DNA of 64,000 nt from Dyadobacter subterraneus (GTDB lineage Bacteria > Bacteroidota > Bacteroidia > Cytophagales > Spirosomataceae): the NCBI RefSeq assembly GCF_015221875.1, contig NZ_JACYGY010000001.1, positions 4,008,501 through 4,072,500 of the forward strand. Direction: 5' to 3'. The position numbers and the translations under genes were made by a program. Numbering within the stretch: the first letter of the stretch is position 1; every line of letters begins with the position of its first letter. Below the pieces are notes generated by a model. It saw nothing but the letters and a program-made list of their open reading frames with translations, searched no databases and had not been told where the DNA came from. Below, in pieces: positions 54,208 to 61,286 of the stretch.

Positions 54208-54369
54208 ATGAAAAATTTTTTGCAATCCTTTTATCCGATGCGCTGGTATTTTCTGTTTGCAATCGGCATGATCGGCTGGATGGCGTACGCAGATTACACC
54301 GGCTGGCGAATATTGTCCTTCTCAAACAATCAGCAATGGAGCGCTTCGGGGCCTGGCGGACACAAATAA
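54208..54369 (+). CDS. 53-residue single-pass membrane protein
   Basis: A short gene three bases after the DUF4178 gene. It encodes a 53-residue protein with one Trp-rich helix (WYFLFAIGMIGWMAYADYTGW) and a polar C-terminus ending GPGGHK. Its close fit in the operon (3 and 30 bases to the neighbours) and good membrane topology support it as real. I do not recognise the family. It may be a subunit of a membrane complex with the DUF4178 and DUF350 proteins. Confidence 0.7.
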   Translation: MKNFLQSFYPMRWYFLFAIGMIGWMAYADYTGWRILSFSNNQQWSASGPGGHK

Positions 54370-54399
54370 TATTTCTTTCAACGCATAAATACATTATTG

Positions 54400-54606
54400 A
54401 TGCAACAGTATATCATAAGTTCGCTCGTTTATTCAGGCATCGGCATTTTTGTATTGCTGGTAAGTTTTGCCATCATTGAACTGCTAACGCCAAAACACAA
54501 TCTTCGCCGGGAAATCATGGAGAATAAAAATGTCGCCGTCGCCATTTTTGCAGGATTTTTCATGATGGCCATCGCAATCATCATTGCCTCGGCAATCCAC
54601 GGATGA
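54400..54606 (+). CDS. DUF350 domain membrane protein
   Basis: A 68-residue protein with two helices (about 5-28 and 44-66) and the DUF350 features of a charged middle (LTPKHNLRREIMENKNVAVAI). Usual DUF350 proteins have two tandem units (about 130 residues, YjfL-like), so this is a single-unit version. It overlaps the aminopropyltransferase gene by ATGA (54603-54606). The ATG at 54400 is preferred over an adjoining TTG. The family is repeatedly found with polyamine genes and PspA-type stress genes, but its activity is unknown. Confidence 0.85.
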   Translation: MQQYIISSLVYSGIGIFVLLVSFAIIELLTPKHNLRREIMENKNVAVAIFAGFFMMAIAIIIASAIHG

Positions 54607-56135
54607 GTATAATTTTGAAAAAAAACAGTTCGCAATGGGTGCTGCTTCTGGCGGTTTTCATCATAGCAACCTGTGGTCTTATTTATGAACTGGTCGCCGG
54701 GACGCTGGCCAGTTATTTGCTGGGCGACAGTGTTACCCAATTCAGTATTATCATAGGCGTATATCTGTTTTCGATGGGTATCGGCTCATATCTTTCGCGT
54801 TTTTTTAATCATTATCTGATTGAATGGTTTATCCGCGTCGAGCTGCTTGTCGGACTTGTGGGCGGATTCAGTGCTGCATTATTATTTCTGGTCTTCCCAT
54901 TGGCGGTCAGTTTTCAGCCCATTTTGTATGCGATTGTTTCTGTAACAGGAATACTGGTCGGGATAGAAATTCCTTTGTTACTGAGAATTTTAAAAGACAA
55001 AGTCGAATTTAAAGAACTTGTCAGCAGGGTTTTTACATACGATTATATCGGAGCGCTGCTGGCATCGCTGATTTTTCCACTGTTGTTTGTACCCTATCTT
55101 GGCCTTATCCGTACCAGTCTTTTTTTTGGCCTTCTCAATATTGGTGTGGGACTTTATCTGTGTCATTATTTTTCAGCTGAAATAAGAAATGTAAACAGGA
55201 TCAGAATGGGTGGAATCGTGATTTTGATTGCACAAATTGCTGCCTTTATTTTTTCGGGAAATATCATGAGTTTCAGTGAAACGCTTGCCTTCAACGATCA
55301 GGTTGTTTATTCAACATCTACACCTTATCAGCGTATCGTGATCACCAAAAACAGACGGGATCTGCGCCTTTATCTGAATAATAATCTTCAATTCAGCTCG
55401 GCTGACGAATATCGCTATCATGAAGCGCTGGTCCATCCGGCAATGATGGCTGCCAACAACCCCAAAAATGTATTGATCCTGGGTGGCGGTGATGGACTTG
55501 CCGCGCGGGAAATTTTGAAGTACAATTCAGTTAAAAGTATACAACTGGTGGATTTGGATCCGGTTATGACAAAACTATTTAGTACCCAAAAGATCCTTTC
55601 CGAAATCAATCATCACGCATTGACCAATTCAAAAGTTACGGTTACCAATGCAGATGCATTTGTCTGGTTAAAGGAAAATAAAAAAAAGTTCGACTGTGTC
55701 ATTATTGATTTTCCGGATCCATCCGGTTTTTCGGTTGGAAAGCTCTATACCACAGCTTTTTACCGACTATTAAAAACTGCAATGACAACAAACGCGGTAG
55801 CTGTAATTCAAAGCACCTCTCCCTATGTTGCGCCGAAAAGTTTTTGGTGCGTCAGTGAAACTTTGAAGGCTTCCGGTTTTAATGCAGTTGCGTATCACAA
55901 CTATGTGCCTTCTTTTGGGGAATGGGGTTATGTAATGGCAATGAATTCTGTTTCTTACCAAATTCCTGATACATTCAATATTGAAAAAAGATATATTAGC
56001 CAGGCTGTTATGCAGCAAATGCTTCAATTTCCCGAAGATATGAAAGCGCATGAACCACTGGAAATTAACAAGCTGAACAACCAGGCGCTGGTCACCTATT
56101 TCGAACAGGAATGGGGAAAATATCTTGAACAATGA
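54603..56135 (+). CDS. Membrane-embedded polyamine aminopropyltransferase (SpeE-like)
   Basis: A 510-residue protein joining an N-terminal domain of about seven helices (residues 10-225) to a cytoplasmic spermidine-synthase-like domain (about 235-495). Motifs are YHEALVHPAM, the AdoMet-type GGGDGLAAREIL, the acidic LVDLDP and the catalytic DFPDPSGFSVGKLY. It should transfer an aminopropyl (or related) group from a decarboxylated AdoMet to an amine acceptor near the membrane. The SpeD-family enzyme in the same operon could supply the donor. It overlaps both neighbours by ATGA. Similar membrane-fused SpeE proteins are widespread. The acceptor is not known. Confidence 0.9.
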   Translation: MSIILKKNSSQWVLLLAVFIIATCGLIYELVAGTLASYLLGDSVTQFSIIIGVYLFSMGIGSYLSRFFNHYLIEWFIRVELLVGLVGGFSAALLFLVFPLAVSFQPILYAIVSVTGILVGIEIPLLLRILKDKVEFKELVSRVFTYDYIGALLASLIFPLLFVPYLGLIRTSLFFGLLNIGVGLYLCHYFSAEIRNVNRIRMGGIVILIAQIAAFIFSGNIMSFSETLAFNDQVVYSTSTPYQRIVITKNRRDLRLYLNNNLQFSSADEYRYHEALVHPAMMAANNPKNVLILGGGDGLAAREILKYNSVKSIQLVDLDPVMTKLFSTQKILSEINHHALTNSKVTVTNADAFVWLKENKKKFDCVIIDFPDPSGFSVGKLYTTAFYRLLKTAMTTNAVAVIQSTSPYVAPKSFWCVSETLKASGFNAVAYHNYVPSFGEWGYVMAMNSVSYQIPDTFNIEKRYISQAVMQQMLQFPEDMKAHEPLEINKLNNQALVTYFEQEWGKYLEQ

Positions 56136-57730
56136 AAAGAGGAGATTTCATCAGATTATCAGCCGGATTAGCCATCATGGCTCCCCTGATTAATTCCTGT
56201 GCTGAAAAAAAACCGATGCCTGGAAAAATTATTGGTGCTTCTTCCAAAACCGGTCACCTGCTCCGTGACCATGCTTTTGGTGAAACACAGGATTCTGAGC
56301 CCAAACAGGTTGTTATTATCGGTGCCGGAATCAGCGGGTTATCTGCGGGCAGACATCTTCTAAAAAACAATATTACCGATTTTGTAATTCTGGATCTGGA
56401 AGAGCATTCCGGTGGTAACTCTTCTTCGGGAGCAAACCGGATTTCACAGTATCCCTGGGGAGCGCATTATATTCCTTTGCCAAATAACAATCTGACTGAA
56501 TATCTTTCCTTTCTTTCGGAAGCTAATGTTATTACGGGTTACGATCAGGCCGGATTACCTGTTTACAACGAATATTTTCTTTGTCAGGACCCGGAGGAAA
56601 GGCTTTATATCAACGGAAAATGGCAGGATGGGCTCGTACCCAAATCAGGCCTGACTGACGCTGAACTGTCCGAGTTTCATAATTTTTTTCTTTTGATGAA
56701 TGAGTTTAAAGAAATGAAAGGAAAAGATGGCAAAGATGCTTTCAGCATTCCGGTTAATACTTCCAGCAAAGATGAACGTTTTGTGGAGCTTGATAAAATA
56801 ACAATGAACGAGTGGATGAGGCGTCAGGATTTTAGCAGTGCTTATATCAAATGGTATGTTAATTACTGTACGCGGGATGACTTTGGAACGACTTCCGAAA
56901 ATATCAGCGCCTGGGCCGGTATCCATTATTTTGCCTCCCGAAAAGGAAAATCAAACAACGCCTCCTATAATGATGTGCTAACCTGGGAGCAGGGAAATGG
57001 TTTTTTAGTGCAGCATTTACAGAAAGATTTACATCAAAAAATTAAAACAAAATCACTTGCCACATCAGTAAAATACAAAAATGACAGCGTTCAGATTAAC
57101 TATTTTGATGTCCAAACGAAAACCCTGAAAAGCTATACGGCGCAACATTGCATTCTGGCCATTCCACAATTTGTTGCCGCCCGTTTGCTGGAAGATCAGC
57201 AGCGTCAGGTTTTGGTAAAGGAAAATATGCATTATGTACCCTGGATGGTGGCCAATCTGACTGTACAGCAAACCGAGGAACGAAACGGCCAGCCCGCGAG
57301 CTGGGATAATGTGATCTATGAGAGTGAATCGCTCGGATATGTTGATGCCACGCATCAGCAATTGCAGCAAAGAAAAGACAAAAGAAATCTCACTTATTAT
57401 CTACCATTAACCCACGCCGAACCGGAAATAGCAAGAAAGCATGCTTACCAGACATCACATTCTGAATGGACTGAGAAAATCCTGGCCGATCTTCAAAAGG
57501 TTCATCCTGACATCCGAAAGCAAACTGAAAATGTTGATATTATGGTTTGGGGACATGCGATGGTGCAGCCTAAGCCTGGTATGATTCACGGGAATTTAAG
57601 AACAAAACTGGCAGAGAGTATTCATCAAAAAATACACTTTGCCCACACGGATATTGCGGGTATAAGTATTTTTGAAGAAGGTTTTTATCAGGGAATCGGA
57701 GCAGCAGAAAAAATCATAAAAACTATTTGA
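56132..57730 (+). CDS. Exported FAD-dependent amine-oxidase-like protein
   Basis: A 532-residue flavoprotein. It has a lipoprotein or Tat-like leader (MKRGDFIRLSAG ... INSCAEKK, Cys about residue 24), then the FAD dinucleotide motif VVIIGAGISGLSAG (about 69-82) and DLEEHSGGNSSSG. The rest follows the amine oxidase / phytoene desaturase fold, with a C-terminal FAD segment (AGISIFEEGFYQGIGAAEKI). It overlaps both the aminopropyltransferase gene and, closely, the next gene. In the context of polyamine genes it may oxidise a polyamine or polyamine-modified product outside the cytoplasm. That is inferred. Confidence 0.85.
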   Translation: MKRGDFIRLSAGLAIMAPLINSCAEKKPMPGKIIGASSKTGHLLRDHAFGETQDSEPKQVVIIGAGISGLSAGRHLLKNNITDFVILDLEEHSGGNSSSGANRISQYPWGAHYIPLPNNNLTEYLSFLSEANVITGYDQAGLPVYNEYFLCQDPEERLYINGKWQDGLVPKSGLTDAELSEFHNFFLLMNEFKEMKGKDGKDAFSIPVNTSSKDERFVELDKITMNEWMRRQDFSSAYIKWYVNYCTRDDFGTTSENISAWAGIHYFASRKGKSNNASYNDVLTWEQGNGFLVQHLQKDLHQKIKTKSLATSVKYKNDSVQINYFDVQTKTLKSYTAQHCILAIPQFVAARLLEDQQRQVLVKENMHYVPWMVANLTVQQTEERNGQPASWDNVIYESESLGYVDATHQQLQQRKDKRNLTYYLPLTHAEPEIARKHAYQTSHSEWTEKILADLQKVHPDIRKQTENVDIMVWGHAMVQPKPGMIHGNLRTKLAESIHQKIHFAHTDIAGISIFEEGFYQGIGAAEKIIKTI

Positions 57731-57732
57731 GT

Positions 57733-58785
57733 ATGGCTCAAAAACAACCGTGGCTGGGAAAACCGATTGTGGATATTCTTTTCATTTTGTTCCCACCCTT
57801 TCTTTGTCTTTTGGCAATTATTTGCTTTCCTGATGTTTTTCAAAACAACAAAAACATGCCTGACGCATGGTGGGTACTTTTGATCTTATTGGTGGATGTT
57901 GCTCACGTTTACAGTACGTTGTATCGAACCTATTTCAACAAAGCAGCTTACCGGAAATTCAAACCGTTGCTTATCTCAATTCCTGTCTTATCTTTTATAG
58001 TCGGGGCATTGGTATATACATTGAGCGACAATTGGTTCTGGCGGATTCTTGCCTATTTAGCCGTGTATCATTTTATCAGACAGCAATATGGCTTTATGAA
58101 ACTTTACAGCCGCTACGAAAGCACACCAACCTGGGAGAGAAATATTGATAAGTTTGTCATTTATTACGCCACTATTTATCCGCTTTTAAATTGGCACTTA
58201 GGCGATAAAAGGAATTTTAACTGGTTTGTTGATAATGATTTTGTCTTCTTTCCTGCCGCAGGAATTCTGGAATTTGCAGCGGCCGTTTACTGGATTTCCA
58301 TTGCCATTTATCTGTTAAAAGAAATGCTGAATCTTTTCAGAAATCAGCGGATCAATATCCCTAAATTTGTCGTCGTCACCGGCACTTTAATTTCCTGGTA
58401 TTTTGGTATCATTTATTTCAACGGCGATCTGGCTTTTACGCTTCTGAATGTGATCAGTCACGGAATTCCTTACATGGCGTTGATATGGATTTCTGGAAGT
58501 AACGAATTTGAAAAACAAAAAACGGATAAATTAGTACAGTTCTTTTTTGGGAAATATGGTATTGTATTTTTCCTGGGATTGATATTTCTGCTGGCATATC
58601 TTGAAGAAGGATTGTGGGACTGGACCGTTTGGAAAGAGCACAAAAATATATTCGGCTTTTTCCATCAGATTCCTTTTCAAATAGACCGTACATTGCTGGC
58701 CGTTATCATTCCATTACTCACACTCCCTCAAATCACCCATTATATTGTGGACGGTTTTATCTGGAAAAAACCGAGGGAATATTGA
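57733..58785 (+). CDS. Polytopic membrane protein with intramembrane His residues
   Basis: A 350-residue protein with about nine hydrophobic helices. I do not recognise a named family. His residues recur in or next to helices: DVAHVYSTLYRTYF (about 53-66), YHFIRQQYGFMKLY (about 115-128), ISHGIPYMALIW (about 240-251) and the terminal QITHYIVDGFIWKK. This distribution resembles a membrane-bound metal or haem enzyme more than a carrier. The ATG at 57733 is chosen; an in-frame TTG at 57727 overlaps the FAD gene stop. It is the last gene of the polyamine operon and ends 24 bases from the convergent DUF4919 gene. Confidence 0.8.
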   Translation: MAQKQPWLGKPIVDILFILFPPFLCLLAIICFPDVFQNNKNMPDAWWVLLILLVDVAHVYSTLYRTYFNKAAYRKFKPLLISIPVLSFIVGALVYTLSDNWFWRILAYLAVYHFIRQQYGFMKLYSRYESTPTWERNIDKFVIYYATIYPLLNWHLGDKRNFNWFVDNDFVFFPAAGILEFAAAVYWISIAIYLLKEMLNLFRNQRINIPKFVVVTGTLISWYFGIIYFNGDLAFTLLNVISHGIPYMALIWISGSNEFEKQKTDKLVQFFFGKYGIVFFLGLIFLLAYLEEGLWDWTVWKEHKNIFGFFHQIPFQIDRTLLAVIIPLLTLPQITHYIVDGFIWKKPREY

Positions 58786-58809
58786 ATAGGATCTACTGGA
58801 TTAAAGATT

Positions 58810-59517
58810 TCATTTCTTATCGTCCTCTGGCAAACGGACTGCATCGTAATTATATAAGACCTCAAAATAGAGATATTTGATCACGCCAGAATCCGGATCT
58901 TTCAGTTCCCAACTATCCACGACGGAATGTGCCAACATTTCTGATTTCCGTATTTTTTTCTTAATCCCTAACTTACCAGCCAGGATATATTCGTCGTTAA
59001 CCGAGGTAACTTTAAAAGCTTGTTCACGATTCATTCCGCTCCCCGAAGACTCTATCGCCCGAAGCAATTCTACGGCCTTATTTTTGGCAATATCCGCTTT
59101 CTCCGGCTGCGATTCCTTGTTGTAACAATATGCCAATTTGTAAAGCACATTTAAATTAACCGGATTTTCCAAAAGTATTTGTTCACCAATCTTAATCGCC
59201 TTTTTTAATTGTCCTCTATTTATAAACTGTTCGAATTGCATGGCATTTTTACCGAAATTGAAAAATTTATAACTGCTGGAATAAAGCTGTCCATAATATA
59301 AATACATCCCTTTTTCCATCGAATAATATTCCGGCTGAGCATTAAACTCGTCCAATAACCGGGGATAAAAATACTTATGACTGCTATCCCTGGTTACCGT
59401 TTTTATTTCTTCCAGTGGTACCCCTTGCGCCCTGCATACATTCAAAAGCGAAGATAAAAGAACACATGCATAGATTGGGAGCTTGAATTTTAGAACCAGT
59501 TTGGAATAAATTTTCAT
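58810..59517 (-). CDS. Secreted DUF4919 domain protein
   Basis: A 235-residue protein with a Sec signal peptide (cleavage near CRAQ). It has the DUF4919 pattern: an EYYSMEKGMYLYYGQLYS segment, a TPR-like helical part (about 100-150, KKAIKIGEQILLENPVNLNVLYKLAYCYNK), the DEYILAGKLGIKKK strand and the C-terminal VIKYLYFEVLYNYD. The family is a Bacteroidota hypothetical without known function. It is convergent with the polyamine operon and appears monocistronic. Confidence 0.82.
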   Translation of the reverse strand: MKIYSKLVLKFKLPIYACVLLSSLLNVCRAQGVPLEEIKTVTRDSSHKYFYPRLLDEFNAQPEYYSMEKGMYLYYGQLYSSSYKFFNFGKNAMQFEQFINRGQLKKAIKIGEQILLENPVNLNVLYKLAYCYNKESQPEKADIAKNKAVELLRAIESSGSGMNREQAFKVTSVNDEYILAGKLGIKKKIRKSEMLAHSVVDSWELKDPDSGVIKYLYFEVLYNYDAVRLPEDDKK

Positions 59518-59679
59518 TGTAGATTACATAAATGTACTGTCATGCACTTTTTTCCTTTAAGCGTAAAATTCTAAGCCGCAATCACCATTTTCACTTGTTG
59601 CCAGAATTTATTTAACGGTTATGCCAATTCTGAAACAATTGGTAAATCGCGACTTAAAAGTTATCCTCCTTACTCAACT

Positions 59680-59880
59680 ATGAAAAAACTATCGTTCATT
59701 ATTATTATTTTATTCGTTTCCTTTTTGCTAATAATTAAATATTTCGATTTCCGCAATCATCATGGCCGAATTGAGAACAAAGATCACAATCTCCCCATTC
59801 TTTTCGAAGGGACTTTCGAACAAAACGCCGGTGCTTTTTCTGATTTTAATGAAAATGGTTTAGAACAGATTTCCTTTTGA
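59680..59880 (+). CDS. Small membrane-anchored hypothetical protein
   Basis: A 66-residue ORF from ATG with an N-terminal helix (about 4-22, LSFIIIILFVSFLLIIKYF) and a polar tail (for example ILFEGTFEQNAG). I do not recognise it. A terminator-like hairpin with a T-run begins 16 bases after the stop, which supports an independent short transcription unit. It is divergent from the DUF4919 gene and convergent with the DUF3999 gene. Confidence 0.5.
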   Translation: MKKLSFIIIILFVSFLLIIKYFDFRNHHGRIENKDHNLPILFEGTFEQNAGAFSDFNENGLEQISF

Positions 59881-59895
59881 ATTAAATGACTGGCG

Positions 59896-59920
59896 GGCGG
59901 CAATGTCCGCCGGGCTTTTT
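59896..59920 (+). terminator. Terminator after the small membrane ORF
   Basis: GGCGG, loop CAATGT, CCGCC, followed by GGGC and five T. The stem is short but all G/C. It is 15 bases after the 59880 stop. Confidence 0.6.
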
Positions 59921-60026
59921 CAATAAATTCTCTGTCCGATTTCACACTTATCATAGGAACTAAGTCGCTGTAATAAAACAAAATCGCCATTAGTTTTCCA
60001 AAAGTTTAAGCCTGTCAAAATTGCTA

Positions 60027-61286
60027 TTAACCGTTATTTTTCATCTCTTTAACCATTTGAATCGACATATAAACCAATAGCGCAGCAACAAGGAATAATC
60101 CCAGCCAAATCCAGTTTTTGGTTAGGAAAAAAGTGTCTTTCGCTACGTTGATTGGATTTGCATCCGGCCCTTTCCGCAAACCACCAATTGTAAGTACGGG
60201 AATGTTTTCTTCAATCTGATTCTGAAAGCCTGCAAGATCATAAACTGGTGAGGCCAAACCTGCCGAACCTATTTTCAATGTATACCTTTTCCCTTTTTCC
60301 AAATATACCTGGATGAAATTTTTATTCTGAAAAGCTTGTACTCTTAGAAGGTCAAGTGGTGGATTATCCTGATTTTCAATCAGAATGAAAAAAGATGCCA
60401 CGGAGTTATTTTCCAAAAAAATCGTATTTACAGAATCGTTTGAAGATAATGTAAAAAACTTATAGGGGTCGGAATCAAAGCTGTTATTTTCCTTCCGGAG
60501 AGCCGTTTTAATCCTGGGATCTGCCAGATACAGTTTTGCATTTCGTTGAAAAAACCTTGGTTTTTTAATTTTAAAAACCAGTTGATTTATCATATAGGGT
60601 TCTCTGAAACCAAATTTAAACAGACTTGCAGAAGGCTCCTCTGTTCTTTCCTTGCTCATCTGAGGTTCAGGCAGAGCTAAAAGCGAAGCTTTATTTTTGA
60701 CATGTACTACATATCCAATAGAAAGAACATTTATTGAAAGATCATCATGGTTATTGGATTCAATTTTGTAAAACTTATAATCTGTCCGCGGTATATCAAT
60801 CTGGTAATCACCCGTGGTTTCATCACTATTTTCAGAATTCTGAAATGCACTCAGCAAAAATTCACTTCTTACCGCAAACCAATTTTCTGCGTCATTGCTA
60901 CCACTTATTCTGAGCTTTTTATTTATCCAAACGCGCTTGATTTTCATAACTAACGATGAAAGACGAATTGCCTTTGGATTTTCGAAAATGATAAAACCTC
61001 GTGAATCCTCGTCCTTTCTTTCTATAATAGGGAGATTTACCGTTTTGCTCTTCGAAACTATGCCAGCCTCAGTTTTAATCAAATACGGAACCTCTGTTGA
61101 GCTTTCCGAAATTCTAAACCTATTGAACTGATTTTTTGCCTTGGCCAAAACTTGCGGCGATAAGGGGATTTTATAAAATCCATCTGCAGGTATTTCAGGA
61201 ATAGCCGCCTCCCAGGTATCTTTCTGCGCTTTTGCAGACAACAAAGACAGAAAGCAAAAAGACAAAACTGTTAGAAATCTGGTCAC
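60027..61286 (-). CDS. DUF3999 family protein
   Basis: A 419-residue protein with a signal peptide (cleavage near SAKAQ), a large periplasmic beta-rich region with a galactose-binding-like segment (LRISGSNDAENWFAVRSEFLL, about 125-145) and a C-terminal membrane anchor (about 395-412). This matches the DUF3999 family, which usually occurs beside DUF2339 as here. The start is a GTG that overlaps the DUF2339 stop (GTGA, 61283-61286), so the pair is coupled. The function of the pair is unknown, probably in the envelope. Confidence 0.85.
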   Translation of the reverse strand: MTRFLTVLSFCFLSLLSAKAQKDTWEAAIPEIPADGFYKIPLSPQVLAKAKNQFNRFRISESSTEVPYLIKTEAGIVSKSKTVNLPIIERKDEDSRGFIIFENPKAIRLSSLVMKIKRVWINKKLRISGSNDAENWFAVRSEFLLSAFQNSENSDETTGDYQIDIPRTDYKFYKIESNNHDDLSINVLSIGYVVHVKNKASLLALPEPQMSKERTEEPSASLFKFGFREPYMINQLVFKIKKPRFFQRNAKLYLADPRIKTALRKENNSFDSDPYKFFTLSSNDSVNTIFLENNSVASFFILIENQDNPPLDLLRVQAFQNKNFIQVYLEKGKRYTLKIGSAGLASPVYDLAGFQNQIEENIPVLTIGGLRKGPDANPINVAKDTFFLTKNWIWLGLFLVAALLVYMSIQMVKEMKNNG

